Shown here piece after piece: positions 12,892-20,236 of a DNA stretch of 20,404 bases; positions within the stretch are counted from its first letter, which is position 1; each line of letters opens with the position of its first letter. The notes under the pieces are model-generated. The model ran no database searches, was not told where the DNA came from, and worked only from the letters and a program-made list of their open reading frames with translations. This DNA is from a virus: positions 1 to 20,404 of IMG/VR virus record IMGVR_UViG_3300009149_000370; one strand, written 5' to 3'. The translations under genes were made by a program, and so were the position numbers.

Positions 12892-14745
12892 ATGCCATAT
12901 ATTGTAGATAACTTAATACAACTAGTAGCAGAGTCCGATGCAACCTTTACTTTAAGGGTTCAGACATATATAAACGACCAGCACTTTTATTGGAATACTG
13001 TTGGAGGATCCTTCACTGCAACCGTTGGAACCCCAGCGTTCATTGGCTACCCTCCAATATCTCCCACCTCGGACACCTTTGAGTGGGACTCCGTTAACCT
13101 ACAATTTATAAGAAATGTGACGTTCTCTTATGAGAACACATACTACTACAAGTACCTTGGCATATCCCCAGCCCCACCATCGCCACCTCCGTTCCCCATT
13201 GTTGGTGACATGGTTATCTTTGGTAGTGGAGGTACTCTTGTTGACTCTGGACTAGCCTTCGATATGACGGCAATGAACTGGACCAACCTGGCACCAGCGA
13301 CAGTTGCAGGGCAGGCCGTTGAGTTCTCTCAGTTATCTGGAGTAGGAACGGTTACTAACGTAGCAACAGCTGGATTAATTTCTGGCGGTCCTATTACAAC
13401 TACTGGAACCATTACTACCTCAATGAATACAAACAGGTTAGTGGGTAGGGGTACGGCAGGTGCAGGTATAATGGAAGAAATTATTCTTGGCACTAACCTT
13501 TCGCTTACAGGAACTACACTTAATGCAACGGGCGGAGGTGTAACATCTGTTACTGGCACATCGCCAATAATATCTAGTGGTGGTACAACGCCTGCTATCT
13601 CTATGACAGCAGCAGCTGCTGGAACTAATGGTTATTTATCTGGCACAGATTGGATAATATTTAATTCAAAACAAGGAGCAATAACATTAACCACTGTTGG
13701 TACTACTGGAGCTTCTACTTTTATAGCCAATACTTTAAATATACCTAGTTATGTAGATCAGTTTGTAGGTACGGTAACTTCTGTAGGATTAACAGCACCA
13801 AGTGCATTTAGTGTTACAGGATCTCCTATTACTACTTCAGGTACCTTAGCTATTACAGGTGCAGGTCTTGTTTCACAATACATAGATGGAACAGGAGCAT
13901 TACAAACATTTCCTGCACTTAGTAGTGGAACTGTTACAAGTGTAGCAGCAACAGTCCCTACATTCTTATCAGTATCAGGGAGTCCAATCACCACAAGTGG
14001 TACATTATCGGTGACTTTAAGTGGTACTGCATTGCCTGTTCTTAATGGTGGCACAGGAGTAACAACATCAACAGGAAGTGGAGATACTGTTTTATCAACA
14101 TCTCCTACATTAGTCACACCTATTCTTGGTAGTGCGAGTGCAACTGCATTGACATTCACATCTACTGCTGTGAGTGGCTCAACAATAAATAAATTAACAA
14201 CTGCACAGCGACAAGCATTGACACCTGTAATTGGGGATGTAGTTTATGATACTACAATAGGAACTACTTGCACCTATACGGGAACATTTTGGCAATACAC
14301 AAAAGAGTTTTATGTAACTTCCAATGTAACCACAACAGTTATTGCAGCATCAACAATTACGGGACTGACTACATTTATATTGGAAGCAAATTCAACTTAC
14401 AGTATTAATGGTCAATTTTTAATTGCATGCAATCTTTCGGGTGGTGTAAAATTTGGAAATACTTTACCCGTAGGAGGAGCATCTTATATTAATTATTCGG
14501 GAGCAGGAACGGGAAGAACAACATATACACAACAACCAAGCACCTATGGTACGTTAACTGCTATTGCAATTAATAGATTTAATGGTTCTTCATATTTGAT
14601 ATTTGGAGGTTTAATAACAACGGTAGCAACTGCTGGAAGTATAGATATAAACTTTGCAAGTGCTCTTAACGGACATTTATCAACTATCTATGGTGATTTT
14701 TCACTTGGGCGTCAATCAAAAATAACATTAACAAAAATAGCATAA
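12892..14745 (+). CDS. Tail fibre or receptor-binding protein, 617 aa
   Basis: The protein is beta-rich, Gly/Ser/Thr rich and poor in charge and cysteine. Four related units beginning GTVTNV, GGVTSV, GTVTSV and GTVTSV occur near residues 151, 214, 292 and 345. The last two are followed by SGSPITTSGT-like segments and then TALPVLNGGTGVTT. These are typical of trimeric phage and prophage tail fibres in Bacteroidota. The N-terminal ~130 residues differ and probably attach to the tail. The C-terminal ~150 residues (from about 465) lack repeats and are probably the receptor-binding head. From about base 13600 onward third positions become strongly A/T-rich, suggesting that the distal part was acquired by recombination. 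The stop overlaps the next start (TAATG). Confidence 0.85.
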   Translation: MPYIVDNLIQLVAESDATFTLRVQTYINDQHFYWNTVGGSFTATVGTPAFIGYPPISPTSDTFEWDSVNLQFIRNVTFSYENTYYYKYLGISPAPPSPPPFPIVGDMVIFGSGGTLVDSGLAFDMTAMNWTNLAPATVAGQAVEFSQLSGVGTVTNVATAGLISGGPITTTGTITTSMNTNRLVGRGTAGAGIMEEIILGTNLSLTGTTLNATGGGVTSVTGTSPIISSGGTTPAISMTAAAAGTNGYLSGTDWIIFNSKQGAITLTTVGTTGASTFIANTLNIPSYVDQFVGTVTSVGLTAPSAFSVTGSPITTSGTLAITGAGLVSQYIDGTGALQTFPALSSGTVTSVAATVPTFLSVSGSPITTSGTLSVTLSGTALPVLNGGTGVTTSTGSGDTVLSTSPTLVTPILGSASATALTFTSTAVSGSTINKLTTAQRQALTPVIGDVVYDTTIGTTCTYTGTFWQYTKEFYVTSNVTTTVIAASTITGLTTFILEANSTYSINGQFLIACNLSGGVKFGNTLPVGGASYINYSGAGTGRTTYTQQPSTYGTLTAIAINRFNGSSYLIFGGLITTVATAGSIDINFASALNGHLSTIYGDFSLGRQSKITLTKIA

Positions 14746-14996
14746 TGAAGATTATTAAATACGAAAACTACAACACCACACCGCTACCATCTGAATTTAT
14801 CAGAGTGCATTGTGATGGCATCAATTACTTCTTTGCAGAGAATGAAGACGATGTTGCAGAGATAGAGGCATCATTGCCAGTTGCTATAATAGAGGAAGCT
14901 GTGATAGAAAAGGTTGACCTTTCGAACATTGATATATTAAGTTTGACTGACGAGCAGTTGCTACAATTAAAGGACAGGTTGAACAATCTAAAATAA
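14745..14996 (+). CDS. Small acidic protein coupled to the tail fibre, 83 aa
   Basis: The ATG shares a base with the tail-fibre stop (TAATG). The N-terminal half has short strands (FIRVHCDGINYFFA) and the C-terminal half is an acidic helix ending LKDRLNNLK. Small proteins placed directly after tail fibres are often fibre chaperones or tip proteins, and the coupling supports such a partnership here. No sequence family is recognised. Confidence 0.75.
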   Translation: MKIIKYENYNTTPLPSEFIRVHCDGINYFFAENEDDVAEIEASLPVAIIEEAVIEKVDLSNIDILSLTDEQLLQLKDRLNNLK

Positions 14997-15008
14997 TATT
15001 TCTATATT

Positions 15009-15467
15009 ATGGTATACGGATCTAAAATAGTAGAGTTGGCGAGTAGGGAGGTGGGATACAGCGAGAGTCCAGCAGGCACCAACAAGAACAAGTATGGTAA
15101 GTGGTTTGGCTTTGACGGTGTTGCTTGGTGTGCTATATTCGTCTCTTGGGTGTACGACAAGGCTGGTTCAAAGCTTGGAAACATTGGCTTTAAAAATGGT
15201 TTTGCAGGGTGTCAGAGTGGACACGCCTACTTCAAAAAGAAGGGATGGATAACAGAGACTCCTGTGGAGGGTGACATAGTACTCTTCGACTGGAATGCTG
15301 ACGGAAGGTTTGACCATACTGGCATCTTCGTTAGGCATATAGAGAGCGAGAAATTGTTTGAAACCATTGAGGGAAACACTTCCAGCGGCAATAACAGCAA
15401 TGGTGGTCAGGTTCAGGTAAGAAAAAGAAATTATGTTAATGTTGTGTTTGTTCATCCTATAGTCTAA
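15009..15467 (+). CDS. Endolysin with CHAP amidase/endopeptidase domain, 152 aa
   Basis: A single CHAP domain spans almost the whole protein. The catalytic cysteine is C41 in VAWCAIFVSWVYDKAG, the histidine is H103 in FDHTGIFV, and E121/N123 in IEGNTSSGNN supply the third polar residue. Between them the GDIVLFDW segment is a conserved strand of the fold. Such enzymes cut amide or peptide bonds of peptidoglycan to lyse the host at the end of infection. No cell-wall-binding domain or signal peptide is present, which suits a Gram-negative host and a holin-dependent route. No holin is recognised in the window. Twelve bases separate it from the fibre partner gene. Confidence 0.88.
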   Translation: MVYGSKIVELASREVGYSESPAGTNKNKYGKWFGFDGVAWCAIFVSWVYDKAGSKLGNIGFKNGFAGCQSGHAYFKKKGWITETPVEGDIVLFDWNADGRFDHTGIFVRHIESEKLFETIEGNTSSGNNSNGGQVQVRKRNYVNVVFVHPIV

Positions 15468-15499
15468 TAGTATTAATAAGTTTAAAAAGGTAAACAGTT

Positions 15500-16498
15500 A
15501 TGCGTAACGAAAAAACAATTGCAGGTAAGGTCGTAATATCTTACCTGAAAAAGTTTCCCGATGTTCCAAGTCTTACACTGGCGAAAAAGGTCTATAAAGA
15601 GAATCCGCTTTTGTTTAAAGATTTGGAAAATTGCAGAGGTTTAATTAGATACAATCGAGGTCAGAGAGGTAAGACAAATCGTGAAAACATAAAAGACAAG
15701 TCTCTGTTTAAAGAGGCTGGTGAGAGGAATCCATTCAACCTTCCTGTATCTCACGCAGAGGACTACACTCCCTATGTGATTGATCAGTCACGCACACTTA
15801 TAATGAGCGATATGCATTTCCCATATCAAGACAACGAAGCGATAGAGCTTGCTTTAAATTATGGTTTAGAGAAGGATGTAAATTGCATTTTACTAAACGG
15901 GGACGTAATTGATTTCGCAACTGTATCGAGATTCGAAAAGGACTGGAGGTCACGAAGCTTGAAGGAGGAGTTCGATGCGGTACGAATGTTTTTCAAGTCA
16001 CTACGAGAACACTTTCCAAAGTGTAAGATAGTTTACAAGCTTGGAAACCACGATGAGCGTTTTGCTAAGTATCTATTTGCAAAGGCACCAGAGATCTTCG
16101 ACTGCACAGAGTTTCAATTAGAAATTTTATTACAACTGGGAGATTTTAAGATTGACATGGTAAAGGATAAGAGGCCGATTTCTATTGGTAAGCTAAACGT
16201 CCTTCACGGGCACGAGCTCGTTGGCCAAGGTGGAGTCAACCCCTCTCGTGCTACGTTTACTAAGACTCTTGACAACACAGTGGTGGGACACTACCATCGC
16301 ACGTCCGAGACCACGGAGACAACCTTTGGAGGTAATGTAATTAATGTAAAGTCGGTAGGATGTCTTTGTGGACTTCATCCAATGTTCATGCCTATCAACA
16401 AATGGAATCTTGGTTTCGCATTTTGCGAATTGAATTTAAAGACGGGGGAGTACGAGCTTAAGAACCTAAAGATCATTAATGGAAAGATATATAAATAA
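15500..16498 (+). CDS. Calcineurin-like metallophosphoesterase, 332 aa
   Basis: All metal-binding motifs of the family are present: D104-M-H106, G134-D135-V-I-D138, G182-N-H-D185, H236-G-H238-E and G263-H264-Y-H266. The enzyme should hydrolyse phosphoester bonds with two metal ions. The N-terminal ~90 residues are a separate basic region resembling a small helical nucleic-acid-binding module (RGLIRYNRGQRGKTNREN), so a nucleic acid or nucleotide substrate is likely, but the substrate cannot be read from sequence. The leader is A-rich without a clear Shine-Dalgarno motif. It lies just before a cluster of DnaA-box-like sites, which fits a role in DNA metabolism. It could alternatively act in nucleotide scavenging or host shut-off. 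Confidence 0.85.
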   Translation: MRNEKTIAGKVVISYLKKFPDVPSLTLAKKVYKENPLLFKDLENCRGLIRYNRGQRGKTNRENIKDKSLFKEAGERNPFNLPVSHAEDYTPYVIDQSRTLIMSDMHFPYQDNEAIELALNYGLEKDVNCILLNGDVIDFATVSRFEKDWRSRSLKEEFDAVRMFFKSLREHFPKCKIVYKLGNHDERFAKYLFAKAPEIFDCTEFQLEILLQLGDFKIDMVKDKRPISIGKLNVLHGHELVGQGGVNPSRATFTKTLDNTVVGHYHRTSETTETTFGGNVINVKSVGCLCGLHPMFMPINKWNLGFAFCELNLKTGEYELKNLKIINGKIYK

Positions 16499-16504
16499 AA
16501 TATT

Positions 16505-16522
16505 TGTGGATTTATATCCACA
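16505..16522. other. Hairpin formed by two DnaA-box-like sites
   Basis: TGTGGAT and ATCCACA form a perfect 7-bp inverted repeat with a four-base loop (TTAT), extended by flanking A/T pairs. No T-run follows, so it is unlikely to be an ordinary terminator. Confidence 0.6.
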
Positions 16523-16544
16523 TATTTAAGGCAAATGTGGATAA
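16505..16544. promoter_or_regulatory. Cluster of three DnaA-box-like sites, candidate origin
   Basis: TGTGGATAA at 16536-16544 is the exact complement of the consensus DnaA box TTATCCACA. ATATCCACA at 16514-16522 and TGTGGATTT at 16505-16513 (complement AAATCCACA) are near matches. All lie in a short AT-rich gap between the phosphoesterase gene and the next gene. A DnaA domain-IV-like protein is encoded 1.1 kb downstream. Together these suggest a replication origin or an autoregulatory site. Confidence 0.45.
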
Positions 16545-16556
16545 TACACAACAGAT

Positions 16557-16910
16557 ATGACAGAATTATGGTTTAAGATACAGTGCATCTACCCTATCAC
16601 CTCCTCTCTGAATCAGTTTGAGGATGAAAAGGAGGATGAGGAGGACGAGGTTCTCAAGCGTATCCGTATGAAGGATATGGATATTACCGATGGCTATGAG
16701 ATTGACTTCGCCTATCTGAACCTGGTAATTGATCCTATTGTTAGTATTTTGCCTTGCTGTATGCTTCCTAAGAACGCAAAATATAAAAAATATTATTCGG
16801 AGGTTGTTCTTGAGTCAGGAAATATTATATTTGCTGTAGGAAAGCCAGAGTCGGTAATGAAGCTGCTTATGGAGTACCTAAACGTATCAATACAGTCAGG
16901 TCAGTCCTGA
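16557..16910 (+). CDS. Hypothetical acidic protein, 117 aa
   Basis: The protein has a strongly acidic stretch (DEKEDEEDEVLKR, about residues 23-35), a hydrophobic segment with paired cysteines (SILPCCML, around 63-70) and a helical C-terminus. It is the first gene after the DnaA-box cluster. It does not look like a typical membrane protein. Unrecognised. Confidence 0.72.
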   Translation: MTELWFKIQCIYPITSSLNQFEDEKEDEEDEVLKRIRMKDMDITDGYEIDFAYLNLVIDPIVSILPCCMLPKNAKYKKYYSEVVLESGNIIFAVGKPESVMKLLMEYLNVSIQSGQS

Positions 16911-16920
16911 CAGGAGAACT

Positions 16921-17043
16921 ATGAAGGCAGTAAAGGCAGTTAATACAAAGAAAAACTTTGGTGTAAAGAAGAGGGGTGTGGCAAAGAAGTGTAAGAACAA
17001 ACACCATCGCAAGAGCAGTCCATACGTTGGGCAGGGAAGATAA
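16921..17043 (+). CDS. Tiny Lys/Arg-rich basic protein, 40 aa
   Basis: ATG 16921 is preceded by AGGAG at a good distance, one of the clear Shine-Dalgarno sequences here. The stop overlaps the next start as TAATG. The peptide (MKAVKAVNTKKNFGVKKR to SPYVGQGR) carries about fifteen basic residues among forty and a C-terminal YVGQGR tail. Such a peptide may bind nucleic acid or a ribosome. Similar very short basic proteins occur in other Bacteroidota phages as far as I recall. Its function is unknown, but the ribosome-binding site and coupling make it a real gene. Confidence 0.72.
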   Translation: MKAVKAVNTKKNFGVKKRGVAKKCKNKHHRKSSPYVGQGR

Positions 17044-17600
17044 TGAAACAACGAACAATATTAGAGCTAAAGGAATCGTTCAAGGCACTTGGGTATGTGT
17101 GGCCATCGTTCCATATTATAGGCGTTCGTTCTAGAGAGAACAAGCCAAACTCTTTCGATGACCTCATCTACGTAATAGATAAAGAGAAGGTCTCCTGCTA
17201 CCCATGCACGACAGATCCTGGATCGTACTGGCTTAGGCACCCGATGAATGTCGAGGGCACGGCCGTGCTTGTTCCTAACCAGTATATAGACACCTGGGCT
17301 ATCGGCCTACACAGGGGCAAGTACAAGGCTTTGCGACAGCTAAGGGATGTATCCGTATACCGTGACAACGACAGGGACAATATAGCAGAGAAGGGAGAGA
17401 TTCAGAAAGGTCTCTTTGGTATAAACATACACAGGGCAAACGAGCTTTCTACCTCGGTTCTCGTTGATAAATGGAGTGCAGGCTGCCAGGTTATTAGCAG
17501 TCCAAAGGATTTCAAGGAGTTCCTCTCTAGTTGTATATCCTCGAAGCTGCCGATGTTCACCTACACCTTGCTTGAGGAGTCTTATTTAGAATCGTTATAA
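17043..17600 (+). CDS. L,D-transpeptidase-like (YkuD-type motif) protein, 185 aa
   Basis: The striking part is FGINIHRA with H130, fourteen residues, then S145-A-G-C148-QVI. This follows the H...S-x-G-C catalytic pattern of YkuD-type L,D-transpeptidases, with C148 as likely nucleophile. The N-terminal part contains GVRSRENKPNSFDDLIYV, and a WLRHPMNVEGTAVLVPNQY segment precedes the motif. There is no signal peptide. The protein may modify or cleave peptidoglycan cross-links in the cytoplasmic-to-periplasmic lysis pathway, or use the fold for another purpose. It is coupled to the tiny basic protein (TAATG). The assignment rests on motif spacing and not on an alignment. Confidence 0.6.
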   Translation: MKQRTILELKESFKALGYVWPSFHIIGVRSRENKPNSFDDLIYVIDKEKVSCYPCTTDPGSYWLRHPMNVEGTAVLVPNQYIDTWAIGLHRGKYKALRQLRDVSVYRDNDRDNIAEKGEIQKGLFGINIHRANELSTSVLVDKWSAGCQVISSPKDFKEFLSSCISSKLPMFTYTLLEESYLESL

Positions 17601-17646
17601 ATTACATTATTTTTATCCATTAATGTTTTTTGGGTAACATTGTTAA

Positions 17647-17654
17647 TATCTTTG
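17647..17654 (+). promoter_or_regulatory. Perfect -7 promoter element, probably giving a leaderless message
   Basis: TATCTTTG matches TAnnTTTG exactly and ends four bases before the ATG at 17659, so transcription should begin at or next to the start codon. A TTG at 17630-17632 is closer (14 bases) than an ideal -33 element. Confidence 0.55.
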
Positions 17655-17658
17655 CGTC

Positions 17659-18189
17659 ATGGTAAAACTGGTAAAAGAAAATAAATCAGATTTTTTGTCT
17701 GACTTTCCCTTGAAGGGAAACCACATTATTTCGGGTGAAAACATATTTGCTTTGGAGAGGGCTGTTGAGTACGTCTGTGAGTCCTTCGGTGTCACCGACA
17801 AGGAGCTTGTTGGTCGCAGCAGGGAGCGCAGGATAGTTCTTGCCCGTCATGCCTTCTGTTCTCTTATTATAAATGTTTACAACGTGTACCTGAACTCGAT
17901 GGCCTACAAGGGTGTCTCGTTGAAGGTTGTTGGCTGGAGGATCAAGAAGCATCACTCCTCGGTATTTCATTCTTGTGGTGATAAGTGTCACGTTGCCTTC
18001 ATGTACTCACACGATGATCTGTACGAGCCCTTTTACAAGGTTGCCCTTCACAAGTTCATGCTCTCTGGTGCCTTCGAGGTTGGCATTAAGAGGTCCCAGT
18101 TCAGGGTTGATGAGATAAACCGTATAATATCCACTCTCTCTAGTGAGAAGGCAAGGCTTCTTGAGAGGATCAATGGAGAAAGACTTTAA
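17659..18189 (+). CDS. DnaA domain-IV-like DNA-binding protein, 176 aa
   Basis: Residues about 35-106 follow the C-terminal DNA-binding domain of the bacterial initiator DnaA. VCESFGVTDKELVGRSRERR matches the first helix and basic loop, IVLARHAFCSLI the central helix, and KKHHSSVFHSC the signature corresponding to DHTTVLHAC. The AAA+ ATPase domains of true DnaA are absent. The remaining C-terminal ~70 residues include a helix ending SEKARLLERINGE. The protein probably binds DnaA boxes, either in a phage origin or in the host origin, and could recruit or block the host initiator. The gene has its own promoter box directly at the start codon and lies 1.1 kb from three DnaA-box-like sites. Confidence 0.72.
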   Translation: MVKLVKENKSDFLSDFPLKGNHIISGENIFALERAVEYVCESFGVTDKELVGRSRERRIVLARHAFCSLIINVYNVYLNSMAYKGVSLKVVGWRIKKHHSSVFHSCGDKCHVAFMYSHDDLYEPFYKVALHKFMLSGAFEVGIKRSQFRVDEINRIISTLSSEKARLLERINGERL

Positions 18190-18206
18190 CTAAAAATAAA
18201 TAAAAA

Positions 18207-18623
18207 ATGACAAAAGTAAGCAAAACGATTACCCAGATTATCGCCTTTAACCAGGCCGCAAGCGTCTACCTATCTACTAGAAAGGATGACGATTCCTCAC
18301 TTTGTAAGAGCCTTCGTCTGGTTCAGCGCAAGCAGATCCCTCCGATCTTTGAGTCGTTCAATGACGAGATCTCGGAGGCTAAGAGAGCTAACTGTGCCAC
18401 AGAGCCAGGATCGGGGCGTATCCTGCGTGAGTCCAACGGCAACTACTCCTACACCAAGGACGGTGAGAGGGACATGAACATCGCTGTGAAGAACCTTGCC
18501 CACAAGGAGTACGATATCCACCAGCGTCTCTGTGAGGTTAACGTGGACGATCTGTCCGTTGACGATATGTTTGCCTTCTCTGGATTTGTTATCGATGAGA
18601 TCAAGGAGGAGGACTATCTATGA
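18207..18623 (+). CDS. Hypothetical helical protein, 138 aa
   Basis: The ATG follows an A-rich leader (AATAAATAAAAA). The protein is mostly helical and charged. A RESNGNYSYTKDGERD segment near residue 74-90 could be a beta hairpin, and the C-terminus is acidic (IDEIKEEDYL). Its stop overlaps the next start (ATGA). Its placement between the DnaA-like and NinG genes suggests DNA metabolism, but the sequence itself gives no function. Confidence 0.75.
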   Translation: MTKVSKTITQIIAFNQAASVYLSTRKDDDSSLCKSLRLVQRKQIPPIFESFNDEISEAKRANCATEPGSGRILRESNGNYSYTKDGERDMNIAVKNLAHKEYDIHQRLCEVNVDDLSVDDMFAFSGFVIDEIKEEDYL

Positions 18624-18874
18624 ACATGAGTCAGTTCCTTAAAAAGGTTTACGGAAAGATTGACGAGCTCGGTAAGTTATCGGTTCCACGCTACAGCCCC
18701 ATATATGCGGTTGTTATGCAGGAGTCGGCCGACAAGCAGGGTGAGACTGTGAGGGTTGCCATCTGGAGCAGGCGCAGGCCTGTCAAGGGGCAGAAGCACG
18801 AGACGTTCTACACTATGGATGCGCTCGATAATTTCTGTGCCCTTAACAAGCTTCATAAGAGGGAGTCGCTATGA
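18620..18874 (+). CDS. Small basic hypothetical protein, 84 aa
   Basis: The start overlaps the previous stop as ATGA, with GGAGGAGG just upstream that can act as a ribosome-binding site. A second ATG two codons on is an alternative. The protein has a strand-rich centre (PIYAVVMQES, VRVAIWSRRRP) and ends in a short helix. Its stop overlaps the NinG start. Unrecognised, but tightly coupled in the recombination cluster. Confidence 0.72.
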   Translation: MNMSQFLKKVYGKIDELGKLSVPRYSPIYAVVMQESADKQGETVRVAIWSRRRPVKGQKHETFYTMDALDNFCALNKLHKRESL

Positions 18875-19413
18875 GGATCGGTGACTGTGGCCAGTGTGAA
18901 TCAAGGCAGGTAAAGATTGCCAAGAGTCTTCCGTCCTCTGGTCTGTGGTGTTATAAGTGCAACACCGAGAGGCTTAAAAATGCAAAGATAAAGACATCGG
19001 CTCCTAGGCCACTTCGCACCTCCTCGGCACTGCAGGCACTGGTGAAGCAGCTAGACAAGATATTCTCTATATATACCAGGACGAGGGACGCAAACGAACA
19101 CGGCTTCACCGCCTGTGTGACCTGTGGCATAGAGTCTCACTGGGTTGATATGGACTGTGGCCACTGTTTTTCACGTGGTAACTTTGCCATTCGCTGGGAC
19201 GAGAGGAACGTGCACGCACAGTGCAGGACCTGTAACAGGATGAAGGACGGCTGCTTCGAGGATTTTGAGGCGCACGTAAAGAGAGCTCACGGACTTTCTG
19301 CACACGCAGAGCTCCTTTCGCTGAAGAACTCGGTGAGGAAGCTTGAGAGGCAGGAGCTGGAGTCCATGATAGACAAGTACAGAAACTTAAACCAACAGAA
19401 CATAAGCATATGA
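18871..19413 (+). CDS. ninG: NinG-like (Rap) recombination nuclease, 180 aa
   Basis: An N-terminal zinc ribbon uses C6, C9, C27 and C30. The C-terminal HNH-like module has C82-x2-C85, then CGHCFSRGNFAIRW (C96, H98), the characteristic DERNVHAQCRTCN (C118, C121, N122) and a helical end. This matches the NinG/Rap family, structure-specific endonucleases that cut D-loops and Holliday-like junctions during phage recombination. Its length is close to the lambda protein's. It overlaps both neighbours by four bases (ATGA), so the cluster is one translational unit. The second nuclease of the window, the HNH enzyme at 11606, is unrelated in layout. Confidence 0.88.
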   Translation: MRIGDCGQCESRQVKIAKSLPSSGLWCYKCNTERLKNAKIKTSAPRPLRTSSALQALVKQLDKIFSIYTRTRDANEHGFTACVTCGIESHWVDMDCGHCFSRGNFAIRWDERNVHAQCRTCNRMKDGCFEDFEAHVKRAHGLSAHAELLSLKNSVRKLERQELESMIDKYRNLNQQNISI

Positions 19414-19931
19414 ACACAGGAGAAAAGATCCACGAGGAAGAGAACGAGGCCCTGAAGAGGGAGCTTGAGTCGTCACCTCAAAAGAAAGAAGCAATGGTAT
19501 GTACGATAGAGTCAAAGGATGTCGAGGCCCTAGGATTCAAGATGGAGCCAAGGGACAAGCCCACGGATCCTTTTATATTCTACAAGGCTATAATGATCGA
19601 TCCCTCGCCAGACAGAAACTGGGAGGACCACGGATACTTTGTCCGTCTGATCCTACTCTACCCAGAGGGCACCTGTATTATACACGTGCTCGATCCATCG
19701 GACAGGTACAAGGTGGTAAAGAAGAGCAAGGAGTTCCACCAGGACAGGGAGGCCAAGCTGCCCTGTCACTTCCACGGAACGCTCTTCAACAAGTACGAGC
19801 TGGAGAGGATTATAGAGATGAGCTTCCTCAGAGATGAGATGTTCGACTTCAACCCACAGACTCCAGAGCCGCACCAGAACTTCTGGGTGGACCTGGTAAT
19901 AAAGCTAAACAACCAGCCAGCAATAAACTGA
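19410..19931 (+). CDS. Hypothetical protein, 173 aa
   Basis: The start overlaps the NinG stop (ATGA) and the stop overlaps the next start (TGATG). A charged helix (residues 1-27) precedes a predicted mixed domain containing FIFYKAIMIDPSPDRNWEDH and a strand-rich YFVRLILLYPEGTCIIHV. An internal ATG at 19494 is a possible alternative start. The function is unknown. Coupling places it in the recombination unit. Confidence 0.76.
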   Translation: MNTGEKIHEEENEALKRELESSPQKKEAMVCTIESKDVEALGFKMEPRDKPTDPFIFYKAIMIDPSPDRNWEDHGYFVRLILLYPEGTCIIHVLDPSDRYKVVKKSKEFHQDREAKLPCHFHGTLFNKYELERIIEMSFLRDEMFDFNPQTPEPHQNFWVDLVIKLNNQPAIN

Positions 19932-20077
19932 TGAAGAAGGAAAAGAAGCCAGCGAAGGTAGAGCCAGACTACATGACTCTATTCAAAAAGAGACCAGGTG
20001 TGGTCTACTTTGACGTAAAGGAGTGGCACGCATTCCCCTTCTCCACAAACACAAACAGGATCGTAAAGGAGAAGTAG
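19931..20077 (+). CDS. Small basic protein closing the rightward operon, 48 aa
   Basis: The ATG shares a base with the previous stop (TGATG). The peptide begins MKKEKKPAKVEPDYMTLFKK and ends RIVKEK, with an aromatic centre (VVYFDVKEWHAFPF). It is the last credible rightward gene. Codon use matches its neighbours. No function can be assigned. Confidence 0.68.
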   Translation: MKKEKKPAKVEPDYMTLFKKRPGVVYFDVKEWHAFPFSTNTNRIVKEK

Positions 20078-20186
20078 TGTGTGTGGGGCATAATAACAGG
20101 GTACAAGAACCCCTCCGCCATACAAAAAAAGGGGGAAACGCAATACGCTGGACATCATATATCCTATGGTACCTTTAATATAAAAA

Positions 20187-20222
20187 AACAGTCCCCTAAC
20201 CTACAGAGATTAGGGGACTGTT
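20187..20222 (-). terminator. Strong hairpin terminator between convergent units
   Basis: A perfect 13-bp inverted repeat (AACAGTCCCCTAA at 20187-20199, TTAGGGGACTGTT at 20210-20222) encloses a ten-base loop. Read leftward it is followed by seven T residues, a classic terminator for the gene ending at 20237. Read rightward it has no T-run but may still stall the rightward operon. Confidence 0.82.
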
Positions 20223-20236
20223 CACGAATACGTGAA

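Noticed and set aside
13329-14159. Leftward Val/Pro/Thr-rich frames under the tail-fibre gene
   Set aside because: These are antisense shadows of a Gly/Thr-rich repeat protein.
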